From assembly GCA_037176845.1 (NCBI GenBank), contig JAYKXP010000143.1, positions 1-64,000 of the forward strand: a stretch of DNA of 64,000 bases. Reading direction: 5' to 3'. The stretch is from Paramarasmius palmivorus. Lineage: Eukaryota > Basidiomycota > Agaricomycetes > Agaricales > Marasmiaceae. Below are positions 11,093-22,378 of the stretch, in pieces (the first letter of the stretch is position 1; every line of letters begins with the position of its first letter). The notes under the pieces are model-generated. The model saw only the letters and a list, made by a program, of their open reading frames with translations. It was not told the DNA's origin and ran no database searches. A program made the position numbers and the translations under genes.

Positions 11093-14000
11093 AAGGGGTG
11101 CCTCCTAAGGCTACGAGAGTCACACCCCCAAATACATCTTTTATCTCCATCTCGCCGTCGTCGTATGATTCTGTTTCATCATGTACAATATCTATCCCAG
11201 TTGTCGACAAAAATGAAAACCATTTTCACATACGCGCGCGCTTGAAAGGACACAATCGAGAAAAGGATGTAGTAGCCATGATTGACAGTGGAGCTACTGG
11301 GCTGTTCATTGGGAAGAGATGGGTGGAGGAGCAATGTGTTGAAGGATACCGTCTGTGAAGGCAGATTCCACTCTACAATATCGACGGTAGTCGGAATCGT
11401 GCAGGGAGTATCGAGGAGTTTGCTAGGTTGAGGATGAAGATTGGAGAGCATGAGGAGGAAGTAGAGTTGTTGATCACTGACCTAGGCCCTGAAGACGTAG
11501 TGCTAGGGCTGCCTTGGCTGAGAAAGGTGAACCCTGCCATTGACTGGGCTAAAGGTGTGATGAAAATCGAAATAGAGGAGGAGCAGGAAGAAGAGGTCCA
11601 GACAGAGGAGACAGAGCGGTGGGAGCAGATCAGAGGCAACAGAAGACAGCGCAGGCAGTGGCAGAAAGATGGTGTATTGGAGCATGCGAGCGACAAACTG
11701 TGGGTGGCAGCAGGAGTGACGTATGCAGCAGAGCTGGCATTTGAGGAGTCGAAAAGGAAGGAGAAGAAGAGCATGGAGGAGATCGTGCCTGAGGAGTACC
11801 ACCAATACCGCAAGGTGTTTTCGGAGGAAGAATCCCATCGACTACCTGAGCACAAACCCTGGGACCATACCATTGATCTCAAGCCCGATGCTCCAGAGAC
11901 TATCCGATCCAAAGTATACCCCATGTCGGTCAACGAGCAGACCGAGTTGGATGCATTTCTGGAGGAAAACCTGCGCAAAGGATACATAGTTCCATCCAAG
12001 TCACCCCTCGCCTCTCCAGTCTTCTTTGTCAAGAAGAAGGATGGTAAACTTCGGTTCGTACAGGACTACCGCAAGCTCAATGAATTCACCGTCAAGAATC
12101 GATACCCCCTTCCTTTAGCTACCGACATCATCAACCGCCTGAAAGGTGCCAAGTACTTCACCAAGCTGGATGTTCGGTGGGGATACAACAACGTGCACAT
12201 CAAGGAAGGAGACGAGTGGAAGGCAGCATTTACCACCAGTCGAGGACTGTTCGAACCACAAGTCATGTTCTTTGGCCTCACCAATTCCCCAGCAACATTC
12301 CAGGCCCTCATGAACTCCATCTTCGCAGACCTCATTGCCAAGGGCAAGGTAGCGGTATACCTGGATGACATCCTCATCTACAGTGCAGCCATGGAAGAGC
12401 ATCGTGCCACGACCCACGAAGTGCTGAAAAGACTTCAGGAGTACGACCTCTACCTTCAGCCGGAGAAGTGTGAATTCGACCAACAGCAGGTGGAATATCT
12501 CGGTATGGTAATACGGGAAGGCCAGGTCACCATGGACCCAGTCAAAGTACGAGCAGTCAAAGAGTGGAGCACACCCCGCAACCTTCGTGAGCTTCGCGGG
12601 TTCATCGGCTTCGCCAACTTCTACCGACGTTTCATCAAAGACTTCTCCAAGATCGCTCGACCTCTGCACGACCTCACCAAGAAAGAGCAACGGTGGGACT
12701 GGGGAAGGCAACATCAGGAAGCCTTTGATACCCTGAAGAAGGCTTTCACTGAGGAGCCAATACTGGTGATGTGGGATCCGGAACGACCAACCCGAGTGGA
12801 AGTGGACGCCTCAGGCTACGCTACTGGTGGAGTTATCCTTCAACAGCAGGATAATGGATTATGGCACCCAGTGGCATATTGATCAGAGAGCATGGCACCA
12901 GCTGAGAGGAACTACGAGATCTACGACCGAGAGATGTTAGCCATCATCCGAGCCCTTGAGGACTGGCACCACTACTTGGAAGGACTTCCTCAGTCATTCG
13001 AGATAATCACCGACCACCGAAACCTAGAGTACTGGAGGACAGCTCAGGACCTGACTCGTCGTCAAGCCCGATGGGCGCTTTGGCTGTCACGGTTTGACTT
13101 CCGTCTGACACACAAACCTGGCAAAACGAACACTCAGGCAGACCCCCTGTCGCGAATCTCAGAGCTGCAGGTGTTGGATGCTGAGGACAATCGTGAGCAG
13201 GTAGTTCTGAAGCCAGAGATGTTTGCAAAGATTGGAGCTGCACGAGTAGGAGGAGATGCCCTAGAGGAAAGGATACGCAAGGGAGTAGAGAGAGAAGTGG
13301 AGGTACTGCAGGCAGTAGAGGCGCTGGAGAAGGACGGGGCGAGGAAGTTGGCCAATGGTCTAGTGGAGCGGGAAGAAGACGACGGCCTGGTGTACTATAA
13401 GGGGAAGCTGTACATTCCAGCAGATGAAGGTTTGAGGAAGGAGATCCTAAAGCAGTGCCATGATGCGTCTACAGCGGGGCACCTGGGAAAACACGGGACA
13501 CTAGAACAGGTGAAACGTTACTACTGGTGGCCTAACATGTCCTCTTTCATAGAGAAGTATGTTCAAGGGTGTGAGCGCTGCCAACGCACCAAACCAGCTG
13601 TTCATCCTGACGCAACACTCCAACCCATGGAAGTGCCAGAAGGACCTTGGTGTGTAGTAGGAGTTGACCTTATTACAGGACTCCCCCTCAGCAATGGTTA
13701 CGATGCCATCATCACCTACATCGACCTGTACAGCAAGCAAGTCCACATTCTCCCCACCACCACTACCCTTGATGCCAAAGGAGTCGCCGACCTTCATTAC
13801 CGGGAGATCTTCCGTCTGCATGGGATTCCCCACAAGTTCGTATCTGACCGAGGCCCACAATTTGCAGCACAAGTAACCCGAGCTCTGTACAAGCGATTAG
13901 GACTACAGCCAGGACTAACTACTGCCTACCACCCCGCTGCCAATGGCCAGACCAAAAGAGCCAACCAAGAGGTGGAACGGTTCTTACGCCTATTTGTGGA

Positions 14001-14856
14001 TAAACGTCAGGACGACTGGTCAGACTGGCTCCCAACAGCAGAGTTTGTACTAAACTCCCGAGTCCACACAGCACACGACCATAGTCCATTCGAAGTCATG
14101 TACGGCTACACACCTGACTTCACCATCCCAGTAGGACGCCCAACCCGATTCCCAGCATTGAACACCCGGCTAGAGAAACTAAGGGAGGTGCGCAAAGAGG
14201 CAGAAGCAGCATTGCGCATGGGCAAGGAGCGGATGAAAGAGACATACGAGGCAGGAAAGAAGAAGGCACATGTGTTCAAAGTAGGAGACAAGGTGTGGCT
14301 GTCAGCAAAAGACATCAGAATCCACCAGGCAAGCCAGAAGCTGGGACCACGGCAACTAGGACCCTACGAAGTCATTGAAAAGGTCGGCGAACTGGACTAC
14401 CGACTTAAGCTTCCTCCGTCCATGAAGGTACACAATGTCTTCCACGTCAACCGGCTCTCACCCTGGAAGGGCAATGAGGTCAATGGATTACGACCACCAC
14501 CACCTGAAGCAGTAGAAGTAGAAGGAGAAGAGGAGTTTGAGGTCGAGCAGATTCTGGACAGCAGGATATACCGAAGGGGGTTACAGTATTTGGTGCGATG
14601 GGAAGGCTTTGGAGAGGAAGACGACAGTTGGGAACCAGCAGCCAACGTCAAGAATGCGGGTGAGAAAATAGCAGAATTCCACCAAAAGCATCCCAATGCG
14701 CCAAAGAAGATAGCAGCAGCCGTCTTCAGCTCACTACCCTGGCGCAAACTGGAAAATCTGACTGAAGGACAGTCCACAGATCTAGAATGGGAGGAGGGAC
14801 GGATTGCAGGTTCTAGCCTATCGCGGACGATAGGCATTAGGAGGGGGGTAATGTGA
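11093..14856 (+). pseudogene. pol: Gypsy-2 Pol (protease, RT, RNase H, integrase, chromodomain) with two TGA stops
   Basis: A single frame with domains in order: aspartic protease (MIDSGATGLFIG, near 11280), reverse transcriptase (FVKKKDGKLRFVQDYRKLN; YLDD near 12360), RNase H (EVDASGYATGG; TDHRNLEYW), integrase zinc-binding HHCC (13459-13590), integrase core (VGVDLITGL near 13660, SDRGPQF near 13843) and a C-terminal chromodomain (QILDSR...YLVRWEGF, near 14545-14640). In-frame TGA codons at 11356-11358 and 12880-12882 each fit an ancestral CGA Arg (L-R-RQIP and AY-R-SESM). At the third catalytic integrase position, 36 residues after the SDR Asp, the motif reads GQTK rather than GQTE. The stop codon lies inside the 3' LTR. 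Confidence 0.92.
14839..14848 (+). promoter_or_regulatory. Gypsy-2 polypurine tract
   Basis: The purine run AGGAGGGGGG lies 3 nt before the 3' LTR start at 14852, as expected for the plus-strand primer. Confidence 0.8.
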
Positions 14857-15297
14857 TGGAGCGTAGCTTTTTCCTTTCATTTCTCTAAGTCCCCTTATCT
14901 ATTTTCTTATCTTCATCTTATCATTTTCCACTTATATCGCGTACAGCCTCTCATCCACCGGAACATTCCACATCATTCTTCCATTGTTCTACATCTTTCC
15001 GTATCATTCTGATTGCTTACTTGTACAATTCTCGCCGAGACAGACTCTTCACATATAAACCGTAGCCGTAGATGCCTAGTTCCCCATCTTGACCTCTTGG
15101 TCATTTGGGCTAGGCAAGTCATCTTGTATTTTATTCCTTTAGTTATGCTAACTTGGTCATTTGGGCTAGTATCCGACTTGTGTCTGCCTGCTCAACATCG
15201 TATAGAGCCTTGTGCCTACACCGGATCACCCCCTTTTTCCCTTATCATCATTGCTCAGCACTGCTATCCGTAGAGAGGTAGTTGGTTCGCCCTCACA
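14852..15297 (+). repeat. Gypsy-2 3' LTR
   Basis: 446 bp, matching 9163-9608 at 436 of 446 positions by eye. It is followed directly by the target duplication CTCAT. Confidence 0.95.
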
Positions 15298-15307
15298 CTC
15301 ATCCAAG

Positions 15308-15574
15308 CACCCGGTATGGCCCCGACATTGCAAAGTTGAGGCCTAGTTCCCCCACGTGACATTGCAAAGTTAAGGGATCAATATCAGGGCTATAGGAAAT
15401 ATCCTAATTCAGCTCGTTAAGCTCTGCTAAGCCTTGGCAAGGCCAGATATCCATTTAAAACATTATTTATTTTGGCATGTAGCAAATAAAATCCAAAAAT
15501 AAAATATACATAGCAGAAAACGATCAGACGACATCAAATGGAGGCAGACATTGCAAAGTACAGGGCATTCTCGT
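15308..15574. repeat. Left terminal and subterminal region of the KDZ transposon
   Basis: The terminal inverted repeat is followed by three copies of an ATTGCAAAGT-like motif (15327, 15358, 15549), all in one orientation; the right end carries them inverted. No gene is present here. Confidence 0.65.
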
Positions 15575-18500
15575 CTATATATCCTCATCAGTACCGGCCT
15601 CCTCATCCTCCTCTGGAAATAGCTCGTCGCCGTCGTCGTCATCACCGCCATCATCGTCACTTCCATCTACTTCGTCACCTCCTGCTTCACAAGGTCCCTT
15701 TGGCTTCGGTTTAGGGTCTGGAGAGTCCCAAAGAACCTTGAACTTGTCGGCCAATCGATCCCGGATAGACGCTTGGCGTAAAGCAAATGCTGTTCGTCCC
15801 TCTGCACCGGCTAATGCTGCATCCTTTCTTGCCAGCGCTCTCCATTGCGAAGCATCATAGCGTAAGGCAGCGCACGTTCTGCCAATCTCCTCATGCAGAA
15901 GATCCAGCTCTTCGCCCCAGCGCCGTTTCCTGGCCCACGTCTTCACCCACTCTAACCTCACTGCCTCAGTCAATGCCTCAGGCTCGTCTTCAGGGTTGAT
16001 GGACTTCCAAATCCAAGACGTGCTCTTCTTCGACTCCCCCGGCCGGATGAGGGGCGGATCCTCATCTTCATCTACTCGTCTCTTCGCCCCCAAAACCTTA
16101 CGGGCATTCCTGTACGCTCGCGTGTCGACCTCATCAAGCGTCGTCACATCCTCGTCACGAAGCTGCCTTGCATTGACGTTCTGCTCGCCGACCAAAGCGA
16201 ATAGCGCCTTCCAAGCAGCACGATACTTCTCCTTGTGTCGCTCGATTTGTTTGTCGTTATTCATGAAATTCGTTCTCGCCCGGGTAGATCCCTTTTGATG
16301 CCGGACATGAAGAGAGCGTTGAATGATTAAACGGGTCCGAACAAACAGATGGCTTCGAACACCGTCAAGGGCACTATTGAGTTGCCCATGCTGGAAATCA
16401 ACCTCCATCTTCACCCAGGATGACAGCTGGGGAAGACTGCGAACAGTCTCGGGCAGACTAGATGGTAGCCATAGGGGAGTGTTCTCGGCGCCGCCTTCGC
16501 TCTGTTCGGAGTTGGCCTGCCCCCATGACAGCGCCATTGGGATGTACACTTGTTGTATTGTACGCAGTCGTGAAATCGCTCGAGAGATCCGGGCGCAGCG
16601 GTCAGCGATTTCAGTTTTCTGGTTTGCCGTATTATAGTCGGTATTCTTGAGATCTATCCTGAGGTGCCGCCTGCAAGATATGAACCATCTGAGTAAGGTA
16701 TAATGTCGGCAAGAGGATGTACATACTGGGCTTCTTCGATATCTAGGCCTAGCTTGAGAAAGGCGCTTGGTGTGACCTCATGTAACAACGGGATGCCAAG
16801 TTTTTGTTCTTCTTCCTCCTGTTCAGCATACTCTAGCCGGACGTCTTGCTCAGTTTTACCTATTTTATGTGTTAGTTCATGCCGTTGAAGTGTAATACAT
16901 GACGCACCACTGGGAGGAGTTGTATAAGGGTTCTTAGATGAACGGCCACTCTCCCAATCATCTACCTCCTTCATCCATTCTTCGATCACCGCTTCCTCGA
17001 GGCCTTCACTGAAGTCTGCCAGCTCTATGGCCTGCTTCTTTTGTTCTTCCTCTGCCTTACGACGTCGCTTACGCAGTAACAGTCCTGTGAAACATGATTC
17101 AGAGTGGATGTAGCCATGAGAGATCATCGAAACCTACCCAATCCTATAACCTTAGACCAGTTCCATGCCCCCATGTGGTCATCGATGGTATCTCGACGAT
17201 GACCAGGCCCCATTTCCCGCGTGCTCGTTCCAATAGGACCAAGGTTGGCCCAGTGACATTCGATTCCTTCACCATCCGTCTGACCAGCACCCAGCATAAA
17301 ATGTAACGCAAAGTTCTCTTGGCATCGACGTTCGTGACCTTGAATGTGAAGCTTGGGAACTGCAAATTTCCATCGATCCTGGTGTAGGCCTATGCGTGCG
17401 ACTGCCAGAAGAGAGGCCATCCTTTCAAAGAACTTTTTGTGGTACTGGCACACAATATCGTAACAAAGAACCCAAAAGAGGCGCTCATCTGAGTGACACT
17501 GTGAAGATCCAACAGAAAAGTCCAATAGGCCATACCTACGCTGATGGTCAAAATAATAAACGACCCAATTATGTTTCACACTTACTTTTCCCCCCGTTTC
17601 AAGTCGACCATACTAGTCGGCTCTACAATCTCGTGACGTGCACACAAACACAAGATAGAGCCCGTTGTGGCATAACCGCGGCTGTATTTTGTATTCGCCT
17701 GCTCTATAGCTGCCAAGCCTTTGCATGAACTGGTCTATGTACGGTGAATTAGCGCCAATGAGTTCGATTGAAATGTATGTACGAACCTCCTTCTGATCCC
17801 CCACACTCTTTAGCCAGGGCTGATACCCCTTCTGGCAGACAAAGTAAGCAAGCCCTGTAAATAGACCGGGATCCTTTTGCTCGCTCGAGATTCGACGACG
17901 TTTGAGACGAAAACAAGCGTCAATGCTGATGAATTTGTGGTATAAGAACCTATAAATTGATGTCAACCCAGCTGAGAATAGAACTTTCAAATCACTTACT
18001 GCTTCGACAGCATCGAGAAATTATCAGGCATGTTGACACCGGGGCGAGGGCAAGCAGGGCAACGGACAGCCAGTTCGCCCTGTTCGATCTCTACGAACGG
18101 CCGACCCTGTTGATTTCCGATACCCGCACGCTGTAGCATGCGCAAATACCTCCATTGACGCATGACTCGAATGAAGGCTTCGTAACGGTCCTTTCATCCA
18201 CTGTTCAGTCATGATAAAGCAAACATTAGAGCAGAGCTTACCTTTGGATCGCTGATACCAGATGCATCGGTTCTCTTCTCCAGAGTGCGATAGAAATCGT
18301 AAAGGGACACCTTCCCCTGAGTCGTTAGATGATGAAAGTATGACAGTGTGCGAAAGGTAAACGCCGTATGAGGCTCCGCGACAGTTGCTGGATACAACCG
18401 AGCCCGCATGAGCTGTTCCCACTTTTCTCCGGCGACGTCGATAGCCTTACATTCACAGAATTGCAAGGATACCTCTTGAATTCCTTCTATATCTACCACA

Positions 18501-19317
18501 ACGAAGCCAACTCACGAGCGTTGAGGTTTGGAACACTGTTCTCCCGTTTGGTGCCCTAGTTGAACTACCAGTCCTAATTTGCAAAGGGTAGTTCTCTCGA
18601 AGAATGACCCGTTCCACTGCTGAAACCTAAGTTCAGCACAAAAGTCAAAATCCCGATGACCAGGCAAACGCACCTCTACCCTATCAAATGGCCAACTCTG
18701 ATGCCCTGCGACAATGCATCGTGAACACAGAAGACGCCTTGAGAAACAGTCCCTGCAGCGCGACAAGCTTTCCCCAGGTGTTTTGCATTCCTCGCACTTC
18801 ATGGTCTTCTCAGCTTCGCGTGGGCCTTCATGAGCCATCAGTTCTGCAAGGAACTTGGGGGTAAGTTCCATCCAATCCTTCATAGGTCGACGCTTCACAG
18901 ATTGTTTCAGGAATGCAGAACGTCAGAATAAAAAGACATACTCACTGAAGCATCAGCGTGTTTCTTCCTCTTTGCTTCCTTGTCTTCTAAGGCCTCCTGA
19001 GGAAGTGCAGGGACCCCATACTCTCCACCGATACCAAAACTCCCAAAACCGAATCCAAAATCCATCCCATAGTCGGAGCTGTAAGTTCCACGCGGATCGG
19101 AAACGGCCTCCAGGATCTTCGACCGCTTTTTCAGCGGGGAAGGGGGTTGAACAGGAACGAATTTCTCCTTGACCCGACGTCCATCAGCGCTCAGTTCTTG
19201 AGATCGAAGTAGAGTCGGAATGCTCCGCTGGGTAACTTTGATTTCTGTTGAGAATCGCTGCAAGCCTTGCAGTTTGGGAGCTTTGTGTCGTTTCAACGCG
19301 TTATTGGCAGGAGGCAT
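15575..19317 (-). pseudogene. KDZ transposase with CxC2 cysteine cluster (one TGA stop)
   Basis: This is the putative DDE transposase of the element. Reading from ATG 19317, exon 1 ends at 18946 and about eight introns of 40-55 bp follow. A CxC2-type cysteine cluster lies at about 18800-18690 (CEEC...CRDC...CSRC...H), followed by the FQQWNGSFF segment typical of KDZ proteins. The catalytic region contains IDACFRLKRR (near 17910), the CARHE segment (near 17640), CYDIVCQYH (near 17450) and TDGEGIECHW followed by STREMGPGHRRD (near 17260-17200). The C-terminus is helical and ends in an acidic tail at 15575. An in-frame TGA at 18514-18512 (PQRS-stop-VGF) fits a former CGA. Just before it, a 47-bp GT-AG segment (18673-18627) would shift the frame if spliced, so this junction is uncertain. 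The rest looks complete, roughly 1000 residues. Confidence 0.85.
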
Positions 19318-19928
19318 CCTGCAGTAAACAATCACTGATCACATGAGCTTCACGTAGCGTCACACTTTCCCAAGCGTTACTGTAGTCACGAATCAACGTT
19401 CACAATCAACGCTCACATTCACCACTTATCACTAGCAAGGCTTGCCCACCATTTCCAATCCCTGTAAGCATTTGATTTACTCATACCTTTCTCCTGCCTC
19501 AGCAGCAGGATAGGCGAATAACAGGCCTTGAGAAGCCTAGTACCCTTGGAATCTCACTCAACCTCCTACAGCCGTGTGGCGAAGATGCAAGCTCAACAAT
19601 TAATTTGTCCATGTGGTTATCAACGAGAAGGGTACTGAACAGTACAAGGAGATTACGGTCTGGATGTTTGAGCCCACAGTGCGTCCTTTGAATTTTATCA
19701 TCACCGCGTTGCTTACTATCCCATGCTTAGGTTTCATATCATTGTACTACGCTTGGTTACCTACATCTCCCTTGTAAAGCATAACACAACTACTCTGCTA
19801 CACTCGCCCTTCCTCCGTGGTTACTTTACCCATTAAGCTCGCATTGATGTACTACCACTGCAGTAGAAATTCAACGTTCAGTGTTCAAAATTACATTTCA
19901 AAAACATTCCGTGGTACTCTCTGGTATT
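19318..19928. other. Intergenic stretch inside the KDZ transposon
   Basis: Lies between the transposase start and the 3' end of the next minus-strand gene. It probably holds the transposase promoter and 5' leader. No supported gene or repeat was seen. Confidence 0.4.
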
Positions 19929-20655
19929 CTACTCCTCCTCTTCCACCTTATCATATTCAATTGAGTCGTCTCGTTTAACATCTTCGTAAAAGTTGTTCAG
20001 GTACCTGTTCAACATTGTAATGCAAATCATACGTCAAGAAGCTCATGAACGCTCACCCTAGGATCTGATCTGCAGTCTCTCCAACATTGGCCTCCGTGAC
20101 AACATCGTCTTCGTCCCATATGACCAAGATAGGACCATACCATGGGCGTCGCAAGCCATCCGCGTACCCCTGGAGCTCTCTGGTTACGCTGTCGTTCAAG
20201 TCGAAACCATTGCGTCGCGTTTGCTCGAAATAGTATAGCTGGAATACCGGGTCTACCTCTGAGGCAATCGTCACTCGAATGCATTCGATACGAGCCGAGG
20301 CCCCTTCTGTCTGGTCGTCTGGATCTAAGAAGGGGCGGAAATCACTTTCATGGATTTTTGAACGCTCCAATCGTACGACTCGTGGTTCTTCGGATACATG
20401 GAAGTACAGCGCTCCCTGCAATACATGTCGTCAGCGCTCTAACTGACGCCTTTGGTAACAGTGCCTCACCTTCATCCTTTCCTTCATCATCTGTAAGAAG
20501 AATTCCCGGCCAGTGATTGGTTTACAACGCTGAGGGCGACCTGGGACAGATGAAGATGGCTCCACGCTCATGATGTACGGCTGATATGCTTCAGGATTCC
20601 GGTGTATGTGTGCCCTTTTATCTCTCATCCAGATAAAAGACGCGCTGCGAGTCAT
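19929..20655 (-). CDS. KDZ cargo protein, 206 residues, unknown function
   Basis: Three exons join in frame on the minus strand: 20655-20470, 20415-20057 and 20004-19929, with introns of 54 and 52 bp and a TAG stop at 19931-19929. The protein has a basic N-terminus (around WMRDKRAHIH), a central region with LRRPWYGPILVIW, and an acidic tail (VEEEE). The RPWYGP-type block followed by a short C-terminus resembles a lineage-specific basidiomycete family that I know only as hypothetical proteins. No stop or frameshift interrupts it, in contrast to the transposase beside it. It diverges from the plus-strand gene at 20724 with 68 bp between the start codons, so the two may share a promoter. Confidence 0.7.
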
Positions 20656-20723
20656 ACCCGGGTCTGAATCACATTCTTGGATCGAAACATCGCCACACCC
20701 TCAGCCCTTCAAGCTTCAGCATC
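20656..20723. promoter_or_regulatory. Short divergent promoter between two cargo genes
   Basis: Only 68 bp separate the ATG of the minus-strand 206-residue gene (20655) from the ATG of the plus-strand 78-residue gene (20724). Shared regulation is an inference from this spacing. Confidence 0.4.
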
Positions 20724-20960
20724 ATGTCCATTTCAGATGCTGAATGGAACAATTACCTTCAGATTCTGTGGAATGTCCCTGGGATGATAAAACCAATCTC
20801 CCAACACGATCTCGAAAGGAGCGCCGGCCTACGGTTAATGGAAAAATTGCGTTGGCAGCGGGAAGCCCTGAGGATCGGGGAAGAGCTCAGAGCTGTGTCG
20901 CCTGATAGCCTGTGGGACGGACCGACCAACGTTTGGGGTGGTGATCGTTGCCATCGGTGA
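20724..20960 (+). CDS. Small KDZ cargo protein, 78 residues
   Basis: A single-exon frame from ATG 20724 to TGA 20960. The sequence is charged with a helical centre (LRLMEKLRWQREALRIGEEL) and no low complexity. A GTGAG sequence directly before the stop leaves open a further exon, but I could not place one. Not recognised. Confidence 0.4.
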   Translation: MSISDAEWNNYLQILWNVPGMIKPISQHDLERSAGLRLMEKLRWQREALRIGEELRAVSPDSLWDGPTNVWGGDRCHR

Positions 20961-21340
20961 GAATTTCAATTTTTTGCGCTACATATTATACCCATTCACA
21001 CCCAAACCAGTCGCATCCTCCGTTCAAAACTCTAAGGCTACATTTCTGCCCTAAAGATCGTGTTCTACGCCATTCCAGTAAGCTGTTAAGTCAGGTATCT
21101 AGTTTCAAGGTTGACCTGATTAAAAACAGTTGCATCTGGAAAAAATGTTTGGAGATTCATTAGTGTTCGATCGATCTCCGTAGCCAAATTGATACCGTAT
21201 GTCATGTATTTTTTCCATCAGAATCAGGATTATTGGCAATTGGCCCGTCCCTTGCGCCCTGTCATATATCATTGCGTTCCGAGCTGAGCACCATCTTCAA
21301 CCCTGTTCTATTACCACCATCTCCTACCACCACAGAGCCT
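20961..21340. other. Intergenic stretch before the RPA3-like gene
   Basis: AT-rich with short frames only. It probably includes the promoter and leader of the gene starting at 21341. An upstream in-frame ATG-led extension from 21233 exists but lies outside the conserved domain. Confidence 0.4.
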
Positions 21341-21971
21341 ATGGACACTCAAGACCCCAGCAACCCGGGTGTCGAGTCCCCTGCTACCAAAACGCAAGCT
21401 ACCGATGCTGTCCAAGGCGAGTCCCCGAAGCCCGCAGCTGAGGAAATGCCAGCCCATCTTGTCACCTCTCCCGATATCAATCACTCTCTAATGCTGGGGT
21501 ACATTGGAAAAAGAGCTCGCCTCACCGGGAGCATAGTGGAGGTATGGTTTTTGGGTGTTCTGGAAGGTAGTGACGCATCTGATACTGATACTGGTTTTAT
21601 CAGGTCCGAGAGGAAAATAACCTTGTCGTCTTTCGTACTAGCGACAGCGCTACCGTTAATCTGACGTACGATGCAGTGAGTGGTGAAAAAAATTTCTTGT
21701 GTTTCACTTCTTATATATCGATGTAGGACTGGGACCTGTGGGGTTCACCGACTCCATTCATCACCGCTGTCGGAAAGGTGGTTGACGGCAACACCATGCA
21801 TTTGGAAAGCTTCATTAACCTAGGTGCTAATGTCGGTGAGCCTCTAATGTTGATCTCTGGTTTACTAGACTACTCATTAATGGAATAGACTTGGAGACAG
21901 TCGAAGCCACAATTCGAATCATTCATGATCCTCGATTTCGAGCCGTGTTCTTTCCCTTCAATAACGTATGA
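21341..21971 (+). CDS. RPA3/RPA14-like single-stranded-DNA-binding subunit carried by the KDZ transposon
   Basis: Four exons, 21341-21541, 21604-21675, 21727-21835 and 21889-21971, with introns of 51-62 bp join in one frame of 154 residues. After a ~45-residue Pro/Ala/Glu-rich leader, the protein follows the replication factor A subunit 3 OB-fold pattern: Y-I-G-K-x-x-R-L-T-G-x-I-x-E, then a strand with S-D-S-A-T-V, then DWDLWG and AVGKV, then ESFINLG, and at the C-terminus DLETVE followed by HDPRF. Those last two motifs are hallmarks of RPA3, the small subunit of the heterotrimeric RPA complex that coats ssDNA in the nucleus. Family members are usually ~110-120 residues, so the leader is extra. 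No premature stop. Its position inside the transposon suggests a cargo role in transposition or repair, which is inference. Confidence 0.75.
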
Positions 21972-22378
21972 TATATCTTGTAGAAATGGATGTGTTCCCT
22001 ACCTAGTGGCTTCAGAGTAGCATCATATGTAATACGTCTTCATACCGAGTAAATGCAATACTGGAATATTGATGCAACTTTCTTGAGACCAAACGAAACG
22101 GAGAAACGTCTTAGTCGAGGCTTACATCAATAACTTTGTTACTCGCGATCAATGATGTTGATGCTATGTTCAGTAATTTACTGACCTACTATGAGTATCG
22201 CTTTCGATATTAAGAGGTCATTTCCCGGCCGTTTGCTTTAATTCATATATGGTTATGATCCTGGGGTCCTGGCTAATAGCATATTTAAAAACGACGTCGA
22301 TCAAAAAGGTGAGGAAATTCACTCAGTGGGTGAACGAGTGTAAAGTGTTTGATGCATCACTCACCTCTCTACCTTTGC
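21972..22378. other. Spacer between the RPA3-like gene and the next cargo gene
   Basis: AT-rich, with no frame of note. It presumably holds a terminator for the gene on the left and a promoter for the gene at 22379. Confidence 0.4.

Larger units (their letters stand above)
9163..15297 (+). mobile_element. Gypsy-2: complete chromodomain Ty3/gypsy element
   Basis: This is a full element of 6135 bp: 446-bp LTRs at 9163-9608 and 14852-15297 (TGTG...CACA), gag, pol in the -1 frame, and a polypurine tract before the 3' LTR. It is flanked by a perfect 5-bp target duplication, CTCAT, at 9158-9162 and 15298-15302. The host site is the Ser-rich end of gypsy-1 gag. Inactivating changes: TGA stops at 11356 and 12880 in pol and loss of the integrase catalytic Glu. 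Confidence 0.95.
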
